Shown here in pieces: positions 1 to 15,160 of a DNA stretch of 64,000 nt. Where the stretch lies: positions 306,562 through 370,561 of the forward strand of contig VZSF01003245.1 of assembly GCA_013398295.1 (NCBI GenBank), read 5' to 3'. Origin of the DNA: Chionis minor (taxonomy: Eukaryota > Chordata > Aves > Charadriiformes > Chionididae). Position 1 is the stretch's first letter. Each line of letters opens with the position of its first letter. A program made the translations under genes and the position numbers. The notes under the pieces are model-generated. The model ran no database searches, was not told the DNA's origin, and saw nothing but the letters and a program-made list of their open reading frames with translations.

Positions 1-3000
1 CAGAACATTGAAAGGACTATTGTGGTATACGTTAACCTCAACAGGAAGGTAGACTCCCACCATAAAATACTCTCTGTGTGCTTCCTTTCTGCTTTTAGGA
101 GGCCATAACCAAGAAAAGTACCAGCCTCAGGCAGATCTTTAGCTCCATATCTGCACTTCAGGAGAAAAGCCCACTGTGTCCAAAGCTCACGCACCAATGC
201 ATTATTATATCCCCATTTTAACAACATATTTTTCCTTCGGCTAACACACTGTATTTAATCAGCTCTGAGATAATGCTTTACAAGCATTTCTAAGCAGTGA
301 AGCATTTAAAACAAACAAATCTTTGCTGGAATCTTTAAATGCCATGTGGCAAAATCAGCTGCAGAGCAGTGTGTAATTGTCTGTAATTGATTATGAAGGG
401 TGTTTTCCTCCACTGATGATTTATACCATATCCCAAAGCCTAGATCTGTCAGTTCTGGCACTCATGCTGTGAGATTTGAGCAGCCATGCAGTGATTTGTC
501 AGTCTTTTTGAAGGCTGTGCTATAAAAGTTAATTTGAAGTCATATGCACATATGTATATAAATATAATTAGTAAGTAATGCTATTAGCTGTTGATAGAAA
601 TGGTCCGATTGACTGGATCTAGGAAAATACAAGGTTATACGCATGAAATATGGTTAAATACATGAAAGTGAGGATTCCTAATGTAAGTGGTGGCATTTAC
701 AACACAGGCACACAAGCACAACCCCTCAAGAAAAGCGCTTCTTTTGAAACACTTACACAACAAAATGAGTCCTACTAGGCAAGTCAAGAGTTTTCATATA
801 CAGAAATCCAAGGATAACACAAGAAACTAAAATATATATTAAGGTAAAAGCCTTGCAACACGTCCTACTGCAAGTTGTGTAATAATCTTTGCATTTCAGA
901 GTCTATTCCTTAAAATGAACGATATTTTTACAGCCCGATACTACATGAAATACTATGTTACTTTACTTGTTCCAGATTGCTTTTCTTTTTTTCAGGCCCC
1001 AGCTCCCATCATCATTTTGAATTAGCCATTTTGCTCAGTGAGCTTAAATCTTACCTTAAAGCAATCAGTCTTTGCTCATCACAAACGTCCTCACTGTATC
1101 TTTATGACAGATTAGAATCAACCACCACAGTAGATATAAATTAATGAGAATGTATTTGAAATACTAAGCATAAGAAATCATTCCTCCCCTAGTCAAGACA
1201 CGTGCATACACCCAAATTGAAGGGTTCCAAATTTGACAGATTAATGGTGATAGTGCTAATGAAATGCTCTAGTGATGACAAACACTTGTACGTGACGTTG
1301 ACTGGGCGAGGCACAAGAGATGGGACCTTCTACAGCCGCTACAGCAGCACTGTCTTTTTGTCTGTTTTAATTATAATTGGTTTGTTAGAAGAAAAACAGA
1401 AGTTCTACAAAATAGAGATATATCCTACTGAAGGCTACTCTTCACCTTTTGGTCCAGTGAACCCATCACCTAAAGCCTATAGTGCAAATTGCCTTGTGAC
1501 GTTCAGTCCTACAAATACTTCTTCCCTTTTCCTTGCGAGCTGGGACTGTGATGAGGAACACTGCTAATACCAACACAGCACTGCAGCTCTCTGCTTTTAT
1601 ATAAACAAGAGGAATTGTAAGCAGTTCCCATTTCCAAAACCTAGTACCAGATCCTGGTGAGGCTGAGGGCTGTAGGGGGAGGGCGCTGATAATTCCTGAC
1701 TTCATCGTGACCCTTCCTACGAATGTCAAAAGAACCGCATTTTGGCAGGAAAAACATGCCTGCATGCGGGGAATGATAAAATCCTGTAGTAGCTCAGACT
1801 AAATAGTGTAGGAGAATCCAGGCCCGCAAAGCAAACCATATGTTACTCAGCAAGGCTCTTATCCCGCTTCGACAAGATGGCATCACGGTCATGCGAATGC
1901 CTCTTTGTGAACCAGGATTATTTTCACATCCAGATCCTTAGGGAGCTTGACCCAGCAGCACAGAGCTTCGAAAACAATATCAAGAATTCCCCAAACTATG
2001 GCCTCATTTCTCTGGAATTCCAACAAATCCCATCACCCAGCCCCAGATCTCTGGCCGGCTCACAGAGTCCATACCTGCCACCAGCATCTCCCCTGCCCAC
2101 TCTCGCTCATCCTCTCAACAACTCACCCACCTTCTTTATTCCTCCCACACACAGCACAAAGACGAGGAAGAACCTTCTGTGACCAATAAATAAATAGAGG
2201 TTTAGTGACAAAACCCTGCTAGCCTTTAAATACAACCCTCTGACATACAAATAAACCAAGACACAAAAGTAAGCCTGGCAGTAGAACGAAATAAACCCAG
2301 CGGAATAATCCAGAAACAAACTCCCATTAAATAAAAACACCTCCTGACTTATTTTTTAAATTCTGGATTTGTGACAACAATTCTGAAATCCAAAACCAGC
2401 TTTAAAAGATGCCGAAACTAAGCAACTGCTGCAGCCTAGAAGCCAAGGAGATGTTAACTGAAAAATTAAGGAGTCTTTACTGTTGATGAGCAAGTCTTCA
2501 GGGACTGCTCATCTCATCCTGCCTTTCCAAGCAATTCCAAACAATGAGTGAAATGACCAGTGAAATCATGAAAACAGAAATACAGATTTCTTTCAACGCT
2601 TATAGTAGTTCTATGCTGCACTATGAAGGTACAAAAGCAGAGAGTCTTTCAATGAGAAAACCCTGTTAATAAAAAAAGTACTCGGGAGAATTGAGAGTAG
2701 TGGAATTTTTGCTTAGGGGTTGAAATGGGATTCACACTTTCAAACACATACTGTTTTTCAAAAAAATTATTCCCACTTTTAAAAGCAAAGTGCTGGTTTT
2801 GCTAAGAAAATCTAGAAAACCAAAATCAACCGATAGAACCCGATGTGACAGGCATGTTGTAAGACAGACTTTTTTTCCTCTGTGAAAACAATAGCTTTGG
2901 AGAAGGTCCATATTGCATCATTTAATGATAAATAACTAAACCGAGGGCAGTGGTTGGCACTGCTGTCACACACAATGAAATAACAGTCTCCCCCCAAGGA

Positions 3001-4803
3001 GCCATTTCCAACTGACACAACTGAGCTCACACCAAACCCTAGGTATTTTTTATGCCGTCAACTTCTCTCTGAGTCATTATGATGCTTTTATATTCAGGCA
3101 GAAATCTAATAAATGTCTTTTATATAAGCAGCTGATACGTATCTCTCTCCGCTTTAGTACATAACACTTGACAAGACTTTTCTTTGTCCAGAAAGCTACA
3201 CAGAATTTTAGCCATAGAGATGCGTAAATTGAGATGAGGGCTTCTCATTAGTCTCTCTCATATACTCAGAGGCAAAAGTCCCTCTCTTTCCCAATGATCC
3301 TCAAGCGAATGAATAAAATCATAAAATTACAACAAAAAAACACCCGCTAAAAGTAGCCAAGTCAGACAAAATAAGAATTAACATTTTCACTCATAAAACA
3401 AACTGAGTATTTTTCAGATCGGACAAAGTTCACATCCCCCCACTTCGAGTTTTTGCAAAACACTGCATTTTAGAGGAGGATGGCTAAAGCATTACTAGAG
3501 GGTTTTCTCTGTAGTATTTCTAACCACGGAGGTTCAGAAACCCTGGAAGGAGGGTTCAGGAGAAAGTAATAATGTCTGAAATACCAAGACCAAAGTCTAC
3601 TCTAACTCTGGTTGATCGTGCATCTAAATTCCACTTACACTGAAGAACTATTTTTAAGGTCCATGTATTACTGGTACTTACAATATTCTGGACAGGCTGT
3701 AGAAACAACCTGCAGAAATTTTGCGCACCCTATTGACGGTGCAGATGGACCCACACTAAACCCTCAGATCCAAACCCCCTGACCAAAGCCTGGATCCAGC
3801 CCCTGCGGATGCTCCCGATCTGGAACAACGAGGTCAGCCAAAGCCTCAGATACCAACATCCCTCCACCTCGCAGGGTTGAAACCTGGGAGGGTGGATTTA
3901 GAGGTCTATCCTGAGGACCTACTGCAAGAAAAAAAATAAAAAAATAAAATCACAACATATTATACTCCAGGTTCAAAAGAAACAAGTCTTTCAGGAGAGG
4001 ACAGTATGTGGGAATGGAGGCTGTTTTGGCAAGCGATGGCCTCTGACAATGCCAAAGGCCTGTTACTCGTTTAACTGGTTTGTCGCTCATGGTATTGCCC
4101 TCTCCAGAAACACCCATTGCCAGCCACAAGCAATTGTAAGATATATTTTATGGGATGCTGTTGCGTGCATTTTAAATCTGACATTTGGTTTTGTTCCTCG
4201 GTCAAAAGCAGCAGCATCTTAATGAAACTGTCCTGAGATCTGATATAGTTATCTCCCCTATTTTTACTTCATTAGCCTTTTCGCTATTTTGGAGTGGTTT
4301 CTGGATGCTTGGCTATGAAATTGCTTCCCCTCGGTCTTCAAAATTCTTCCTGAAAAATACCTCCCTGTATCTGGTACCTAGTTACTACAATAATAGTCAC
4401 CTTAGAAACATTATAAATACACAATTAAATAGGATTCTGTTCCAAAGTCCATTAAGTCAGTTAAAGTTTTTCCATTTACTTCAATGAACTGTGGGATCAG
4501 GCCCCAAAATACTTCAAATACGTTTTTTTTTTCCATCTATAGACTGCTAACACAGTCCATATTCCATTTTTCACATTTCTCCTCTAACACCCCTGCCCCG
4601 ATTTCCTTGCCTGGAGACACCCACTGCTGTGTTGAGATGTACTTTCTTCCCACACCAGCTTCCCGGGTGCCCGCCTAAATCCATCCCACCCCTACTGCCA
4701 TTTGGTCTCGTGCTTATTTATTCCCCTTCACAAAGCATTCATTGGAAGGACGTGCTGGCTTAGTTGCTCAGTAAAAGATTTTTCAAACTCTTTATCTACT
4801 TTC
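1..4803 (-). other. FGFR2 intron 10, 5' part
   Basis: Sequence downstream of the transmembrane exon to the window edge. The next exon, expected to begin with the Val-Ser-Ala-Asp juxtamembrane coding sequence leading to the kinase domain, is not present. A palindromic repeat copy lies at 4442-4505. The open frames here do not resemble known proteins. Confidence 0.75.
4442..4505. repeat. Palindromic dispersed repeat, copy 2 (diverged)
   Basis: CCAAAGTCCATTAAGTCA on the left and TACTTCAATGAACTGTGG, then GATCAGGCCCC, on the right have the same order and spacing as the element at 14788-14850, with several substitutions. The match between the two loci supports a common repeat family. Confidence 0.55.
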
Positions 4804-4809
4804 TGTTAC
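4802..4809 (-). promoter_or_regulatory. FGFR2: Tandem GT/GA alternative 5' splice sites (VT switch)
   Basis: On the minus strand the exon reads AGACAG, then GTAACA, then GAAAGT. Splicing at the GT (4809-4808) gives RRQ joined directly to the next exon. Splicing at the GA (4803-4802) adds Val-Thr. The GA site exactly six bases below a GT site is the noncanonical donor pair described for vertebrate FGFR genes. The VT dipeptide affects FRS2 binding in FGFR1. The arrangement is read from the sequence; use in this species is inferred. Confidence 0.85.
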
Positions 4810-5006
4810 CTGTCTGCGCAGAGGGATTCGCTTTGTCAGCTTATGGACAGCGGGCTGGCTGCTGAAATCCGGCTTCTTGGTGGTGTTCTTCATGCGACAC
4901 AGGATGACTGTCAGCACCATGCAGATAATAAAGAAGACCCCTATGCAGTAAATTGCTATTTCCACGTAGTCTGGAGATGTCGGATATTCCTTTTCTTTTT
5001 CAGGAG
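4810..5006 (-). CDS. FGFR2: FGFR2 exon 10: juxtamembrane and transmembrane segment
   Basis: Encodes residues 364-429 in the IIIc form. [13 protein letters not shown] is the extracellular juxtamembrane stretch (Ser374 and Tyr377 correspond to the human Beare-Stevenson sites). [12 protein letters not shown] followed by [11 protein letters not shown] is the single membrane helix. [14 protein letters not shown] and then [14 protein letters not shown] form the inner juxtamembrane region, where FRS2 binds. The acceptor is CTTCCAATCCAG. Two donors exist: GT at 4809 (this end, VT-minus) and GA at 4803, which extends the exon by six bases encoding Val-Thr. The helix reads FFIICMV where chicken CEK3, as I recall it, reads FLIACMV. 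The kinase exons follow outside the window. Confidence 0.97.
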
Positions 5007-7186
<2,180 letters not shown>

Positions 7187-7405
7187 CTAAAAAAAAAACA
7201 AAAGAGGGAAGCAAGAGAAAAAGCTAGACATGGAGAGAATTCTTGTGGATAGGGAGATGGAGCCACAGGGCTTTGCACTTTGGAAAGGCAGAGGTGTAGA
7301 GATGCAAAGCTCCTTTCCCCATCCACAATCCCTCATCTAAAAGGCGTTTACCAACAGGTCCCAGCTCACCTCAGAAAGTAATCAACACCCTTCACCAGAC
7401 CTAAA

Positions 7406-7424
7406 CTCACCACCTAAACATGCA
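7406..7424 (-). promoter_or_regulatory. Putative splicing control cluster upstream of IIIc
   Basis: The transcript reads UGCAUGUUUAGGUGGUGAG. It packs an RBFOX site (UGCAUG), a UAGG hnRNP A1-type motif and a GGUGGUG stretch resembling ESRP-preferred UGG-rich motifs into 19 bases, about 220 bases before the IIIc acceptor. RBFOX2 and ESRP1/2 are known to repress IIIc and favour IIIb through elements in this intron. Function is inferred from position and motif only. Confidence 0.5.
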
Positions 7425-8458
7425 AGCAATCAAATGACATGGAAAAATTAACCCACAAGGCTTTTTTTTTTCCTTTTCTTCTTTTTTAATAAAAGGAAGT
7501 TGAAAGAAAAACAAAGAGAAAACAAAGTAGGACAGAATACAGGCTCCTTCACATGTAGTTACCTGTTTCAGGGGAAAGAATTTACTACAAAAATATACTC
7601 CTTAAGTATTAAAAAGAAAAAGGGTGGGTTTGTGTGTGTGCAAATTCTGCTCCAAAAGACACAACTTAGTAGCTGTCTTAAGCAGCGTACGGTCCTTGCA
7701 TCATTCACTGCAGTACAGTTAAGCATTGTCCATTGTGCAGTGTTGCCAAACCTCAATTTAATCTGGAGCCTGGTAATATTTGGCGGCTTGCGTAGAAGCA
7801 CGGTGGGGAGAGCAGGAAGGTAACCCAGGTCTTGTTCAAAAAAGATCAGCCCTGGCCCTCAGAGATGTGGAGAAAAACGGGACCCCGAAGGTTCAAAAAC
7901 CAGGAGATGGAAATAAAGTATATTTTTCTAAATCTTAAAGAGTTTAAAAAAAAATAATAATCTGAAAGGTTTTTTTATGGTCTCCTTCCACACCTGCTAA
8001 ATCAGGGGCTTGACAAGTCATTATGCACCAAACCAATCAGCACATTGGTGATTACCTAAACTCCTACAAATAGAGTAAATCTTAGACCTAGAACTTTCCA
8101 GCTGTCCCCAAGATGGGCACGGCAGAGCACCAGTGTCAAGATCTCCATGATGGAGATTTAGAGAAATTATTGTATGCTGCTTTTTGTCTCTGTTCCATTC
8201 AAAAAAAGTTACTTTGAAATGCACAATGAGGGAATAACCACATTTCTACCAGACTATTTTCAAGTCAATTTATTTGCGAGCTGCAGTCACATTGTTGCCA
8301 GTCTTTATTGCTATTGAGGGGTTATTACCCAGTTAATAATGGGTGAATAACAGCTGGAAAAAACCCTCCCACCCTGCACAGTCACAGGTTATGTGGGAAG
8401 TTGTAAGTGACTAAACTGACCGGACTTATGCTTCAGTGGGGACTTAAGTGAACATTGC

Positions 8459-8499
<41 letters not shown>

Positions 8500-8503
8500 T
8501 ATG
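8459..8503. repeat. Compound microsatellite (AT)n(AC)n in the IIIb-IIIc intron
   Basis: About ten AT units followed by about eleven AC units on the plus strand. The transcript carries (GU)n followed by (AU)n, about 340-390 bases after exon IIIb. Confidence 0.95.
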
Positions 8504-8845
8504 AAAATATACACTAATTGGGTCATAATTATATTATTCAATGAGTACTGTATGTGAACTGCAAAGTATGCAGAATGAACAACAAAACTAGACGTAAACA
8601 CACAGACACAAAGACATCAAAGACGAGAGAGAATAAAGATCAGCATCAGAAACCAGTGCTTATGATACACACGGAATATTGTGGGAATTTTTCCATGGCT
8701 GCTGGTGTAATACCAGTTGCATCACCGAAGGAAGATTACACATATACCACAAGGCCAAAGAGTTATCCTACAAGCTGCCTGCAGTCTCCCAAAGCACCAT
8801 TTTTTCCAGCTTCTACATCCAGCTTGCTTTAAAAAACGTTGTTAC

Positions 8846-8993
8846 CTTGTATACTTGGCAGAACAGAGAGCCAGGCAGACTGGTTGGCCTCCCCTATATA
8901 ATTGGAGACCTTACAAATATATTCTCCAGCGTCCGCCTCTGTCACATTGTACAGTGTCAGCACTTCAGCATTGGAACTATTTATCCCCGAATG
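8846..8993 (-). CDS. FGFR2: FGFR2 exon 8 (IIIb): epithelial alternative second half of D3
   Basis: Encodes [20 protein letters not shown], then [15 protein letters not shown], then [15 protein letters not shown]. This is the IIIb form, which binds FGF7 and FGF10 and is made in epithelia. The Ig cysteine is in EYICKV. The acceptor tract is weak (TTGTTCTCCTGTGTTATTGGTCTATTCTAG, interrupted by purines). The donor is CAAG followed by GTAACA, with TTTTTT at 8836-8831, where the U-rich IAS1/TIA1 element lies in mammals. The exon is 148 bases, phase 0 to phase 1, like the mammalian exon. No separate open frame on its strand is long enough to show it, so it is easily missed. YIGEANQ replaces mammalian YIGQANQ and alters a silencer-like motif (see findings). 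Confidence 0.97.
8887..8896 (-). promoter_or_regulatory. UAGGG exonic silencer-like motif in IIIb
   Basis: The transcript reads UAGGGGAGGC. In the human gene the corresponding exonic silencer is UAGGGCAGGC, which binds hnRNP A1. One base differs (C to G), which also changes Gln to Glu in YIGEANQ. The UAGGG core is kept. Confidence 0.5.
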
Positions 8994-10231
<1,238 letters not shown>

Positions 10232-13200
10232 CTACAGTTCAAAGGAGATGACTTGAGCACTACACTTGTAATATAAAGAATAGCTATTTGGGGGGAGGGG
10301 AGAAAAACCCTGCTTAAAAACTTTAAGTATTTTTCAGAGTTCAGCTCAGCAAGAATTAAGTAAAATATCTTTTTCTCCTTCCCCCCGCCCCAAGCTATTG
10401 TAATAAGTACCTCTGAGTTTTGAAACACTCTGATTGGACTAAACCTCTACAAATTAGGAAGAAAGATTATTGCTTAGTTTTTAAAACTGATTAACATATT
10501 AAAATAAACCAAAATTTTGAATTTTTCAAAACCAGCAGCAGAAGCCTCCGCGCTGAAACCCCTCGTGCAGGCTGCGCCCACCAGACAGCTCGACTTTTCG
10601 AGCCGCTCTGACCAGTTCTGCCACCACAGCTGCTCCCTACGTTACCCAGTCCCGCCACCAGAAAACACCAGTTCTTGCTAATTATGGGCAGGACACAGGG
10701 AAACACGGAATTCTCTGGAAAACCACAGTGTATTTAATGTGAACCAACGGACTCGCTTACGCGTTTATCAAACATTTTTGGTCAAGGTTGCAGCACCGAA
10801 AATACGGAGCGCGCCCGGTATCGCCTTGGGTACCCAGGGAGCCGCGGCAGCCAGTGTTCCCAGCCCAATTCTGTGGGTTCGATGGGCAGAGCACGGGTGG
10901 GGGGCTCAACCCCAGCCGTGAGAGCAGGGCAGCTTCCCACCACCCTCCCTAAGCCTCATCTAAAAGCTGCTGACATCTTCTGGGCGGCGGGCAGGGCATG
11001 AGCCAGCTCCCCAGCCTCCCGGGCCACCAACAGCCTTTTTTTTGGCTGGGCAAAAAGCATACAAACTTTTCATTCAAACATCGCGTTAAGAGAAAACCCT
11101 CCAAACGACAAGCCTGGTTACCAAATTTCTTTATTACCCAGCGAGCGGGGTGGACAATACCACCACAATACCAGAAAACCTTCAGAGCGCCAGAGTTTCA
11201 TCAGCCTGGCTGGGAACTCACTGCCTTCTTCATGCCAGCTTAACTCTGCCCATTTCCTTTTATAAGAATGTAAAGTTAATACCGACCTACATACACTTTC
11301 AACATCAGAATTGAAGCCCATTGCCCATCCCCAGCCCGAGCTATCCATTCTCCCCTGCTCCAGGAATTCTTTTGAAGGTAAGTCAAAAAAACAGCGGACC
11401 TAAATATTTATTTTTACAGGCTGTACACCGTAAAAGCTTTGACATTATGGGCCAAATCAACTGAATTTCAAATCAAGCGTTCCTTCTTAAACATACTAGT
11501 TTCCAATAAATTGTTTCACAAGCAAACATTGCGAGTGTAATAGCAAATAATGATGCCCATGGAACAATGGAATCTTTTATACCGTCCAATATATTTGGCA
11601 TTCAGCAAACATCTACTGGGAATTTATTCACTGAGGCTACGCTGGCAGCATACTACAAAGCAGCAGTCTTATTTCACTTGTGGCAAAAGTGCATTTGTGT
11701 TGCAGGTATTAAATTATTCCACCTCTACGTGTGTCATTTTCAAAGATCTAGGAACACTTTAATATTTTTTAATTTGTAAATTACAGTAGAGCATATAAAT
11801 TACTATTTTACAGTTCTGGAGAGAACTTTCAGTTTCTCACCTTATACTAAATAAGCTCTAATTCCATCTCCCTCACTTCTTCATTTGGGTACAAAAACAG
11901 CAAGCAAAAATCTCTCTTTAATAGAAACCTTACACCATCTTCCAAAACTTATTACAGCTGCCTTCAGTATAAAATGAAACCTTAGAGAATGTTATTTAAA
12001 ATGGTTTTTAGAAGTCAGTAGGCCTCATGTTTCATTTCTCCACATCAGGGTTTGATTTCCTTTGTGACCTTATTCTCTGCCCTTAAACAAACCAGAGAAT
12101 GAGGCCTGAAACATCTTGGAAAAGTTCCTACTATGCCAGCATCAACACAAGAAATGTGTTTAGTTTATCCCGATAGCCATCAATGATTTAATCTTTTATT
12201 GATGACTGTCAAACGTTTCCTCTACCAAAAAAGAGGAGGCAAAGCAAAGGAGTAAAAGCAAAGTTATTACATTCTTGGTCCCAAATTCCTTTAAAAAAAT
12301 TAAATAAAGTGCCTGCACAAATATAGGTGTGTATGTATAGCCAGTTGCGAAATTTCTTCTCTAAGGGTAAATGTGTTAAAAACAAACTTCAGTTGCCCTC
12401 CAACAAACAGAGCAATGATTAGTGTTTGTCAACTCCTCCAGTTCAGCAGAAAGGAGTATTCCTGTGCCCGCGTGGGCAAACAGCACGGAAGAACATCACC
12501 AGCGTGATGCAAATTCAACGGGGTTTCATGACAACCCTGGACTCCAAGGACCACAAGAAATACACTCAGTATTGGGGAAAATAAGTAAACATGCAGAAAC
12601 TTCCACTAATTACAAGTGACCAAGTACAACTCTGTACAGTATCACTTCTTGGAAACAGGCATTTCAGGGTGTCATCCCATCCTTCCTATTTCTCTGCAAA
12701 CCACACGCACCTGAGGACTCTGCTTAGGCACAGGTACTGTCAAAACCATATTCATAAATCTCACGTCACTATTTAGCTTTTAAAATACAAGCCGTACACT
12801 TGTAAGCGGATATCATCACTCAAGCAACTGGTTACACTAATATTAGATGCAAGCGGTGTGTTCTTTTTTACTAAAGCCTAGCAAAGGAGTCAAAGCTGCC
12901 TTAAAAACAGTCTTGAAAGGCTAGTGAAACTAATTTTATCATTAGCCTTACATAGCCTAATACTCATAACCAGGATCATCGCTAAACTATAGTGACCATA
13001 TACATCTTTAGTTATTTAACTCAGACGATCAGTATTTTCATACAAAACAAGCTGGCAACCAACCTCATAGCTCTGTAGCCCAACTGATTTCACTATTCCC
13101 CTTGCTCACTAAGACTGAGTGGAATCAGAACCTCAAGAAATAAATCTTTACTATTTGACCACTGAAATTTTAGCATTTCACTCTCGCTGCTAACACAACA

Positions 13201-14787
13201 TTTTTCAAAAACAAGTCAACAGCGTATGCTATAATACAGAAAATCAGCCCATAGATCAGCTGTCTTCAAGCACACCAAACACTGTATCTTAAGGGTCATA
13301 CAAAGCAGTAGATACTAATTTTATTACCACAAGTATTAGTGAACTACATGCAGATAGAAAAACTACATACCTGATGCCTACATACAGATACAAAAAGTTT
13401 TTTCATAGATAGGCCCTGCTTTCTTTAACAGACCTTCCTGGTTTAACTGAAATATAATAGATGATTAAAAGTGAACGTAATGGAAGTTTAATTTTTTTTT
13501 TTTTAATTTGAAAAATATTTTCTGTACATTGATCTGAAAGTAATCGAGCCAAACTGATAATTACTTATAGGTCCCCACCTATTACATTTCATTTTTATTC
13601 TAGTTCTTCCCAAAGTCTAACTTTATAATACTTTTTAAAGAGAAAGCATGCTTAATGACGGATCCCACCGTAAAAGACAGACACCAGGTTGCTTTTGCCA
13701 ACTTGCTGTTTAGATGCAAAACCAACATCATCCCCATTTGAGGAGCTATCTATCTACAAAAGGCAGGGCAAAAATGATTGCTCATGTGAGGACTATCACA
13801 TTCAAGGCTACAACCATCTAAATTTTACACCACCATAAAAGCGCCCAGGGCTTGAGCAATTCTGCTTGCTTATCTACAAACAGACTCACTATCCAAAGAG
13901 GACTGACAGAGACCTGCCCAATGGCTTAGAAGAAACCATCATTTAGCCTGTTAATGTTAAAACTCCAGAATACCTTCCCTCCAAGACGGAAAACTGCAAA
14001 GAATCCAGGAAAGCTGGAAAATTCCAAGTTTCAGAAAAACTGGCACAACGGAAGGAGCTGCCCACGAAGCTCCCAGCCCTGCAGGACACCTGGAGATGAG
14101 TGGGAGCCCATCCTGCCACTGATGATGGAGAAGTGACTGGAAGAACTATTCTGGAAATCACACTGCACGCTTCACAAGGAGTCCTGAGAATTTGCTCTTT
14201 AAGATGTTTAAGGCCCTGGACTGGTGGTTTCTACAGAAGGGCCTCATCCCTCTCCCATCCTTGGCTTTATCTCCTCCAATATTTTTGGCTGAGCAGCTGC
14301 AGCCAACACGGAGGGAAATCAGAGAGGAGAGAGACAGGAAAGTCACGATGCAAACGCACGAGGTGAAGGTGCAGGTGAGAGGGACCAAAAAACCCAAGTT
14401 GCGCAGCCAACAGAACTCAGAGGATGCGACCCCACCACTCGGATCCTAGTGCAGGGGGCGCAGGGATGGAAAAACTGCGGGAAGAGAGGCTGCTCGCCCA
14501 GCACGCCAGCGGAGGGAAGATGTAGGGCAGGATTTGCTGCTGCCAGAGGCCGAAGTAGAGCGTATTGTGACGGGAAGAGTGGCTCCGCCGCGACTGGAGT
14601 GCCTTGGCAAGGAGACGAGACAATAACCCCGGAAGGGGTGAGCTCGGGGACCCATCCCGAGGCCAAGTCTCCTTAGCAACCTGGCTGTGGCAGGGGCCGA
14701 GAAGAGCTCTGGTAATTGTCTATCCAAGCCTCCTTGTCACCCTAGCACAGACAGTTCAGGACCTTTCATGGGAGCTAAAAGCCAGAA

Positions 14788-14850
14788 CCAAAGCCCATTG
14801 AAGTCAGGGGGGAAACTCACATGGAATTCAATGGGCTTTGGATAAGGCGT
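14788..14850. repeat. Palindromic dispersed repeat, copy 1 (15-bp perfect arms)
   Basis: CCAAAGCCCATTGAA (14788-14802) is the exact reverse complement of TTCAATGGGCTTTGG (14827-14841), with a 24-base loop. The motif TTCAATGGGCTTTGGATMAGG is familiar from many bird and reptile sequences as an old dispersed, hairpin-like repeat. I cannot give a family name with certainty. Confidence 0.7.
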
Positions 14851-15160
14851 TTGATTCATTTCAAAAAAAATGAAAACTACTCTTATTTTCTCCTTTTGAA
14901 TGCGCTTGTTTCCTCTCCTTGCAAATGTGTGATTCAAGTGCAGCCTAGGAAAACAAAAGCTGAATAGCAAATGCAGGACCAAACACGAGTTCTGGGGGAC
15001 GATGGAGAGACAGTCAGTAAAGCTGGGGGGGAGGGGAGGGGAAGAGGAAAGAAAAAAGGTTATCTAATTCTTTTCCACAAATTTTTGATTAGATACATTT
15101 ATTAGAGTCTTTAGTAACAGCTTTGAAATGTTACTGACTCCTAAGAAGTCATCTTCTTAG

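Larger units (their letters stand above)
7187..8845 (-). other. FGFR2 intron 8 (IIIb to IIIc), splicing-control intron
   Basis: 1659 bases. In mammals this intron holds the IAS1, IAS2, ISAR and ISE/ISS-3 elements that make IIIb and IIIc mutually exclusive. In this sequence I see a hexa-U 9 bases past the IIIb donor, a long (GU)n(AU)n run (8459-8503), a UGCAUG-UAGG-GGUGGUG cluster (7424-7406) and a strong pyrimidine tract before IIIc. I could not establish the IAS2-ISAR pairing by eye. Confidence 0.8.

Noticed and set aside
1202..1567. Plus-strand 121-codon frame near the left edge
   Set aside because: No similarity or splice context; inside FGFR2 intron 10 and antisense.
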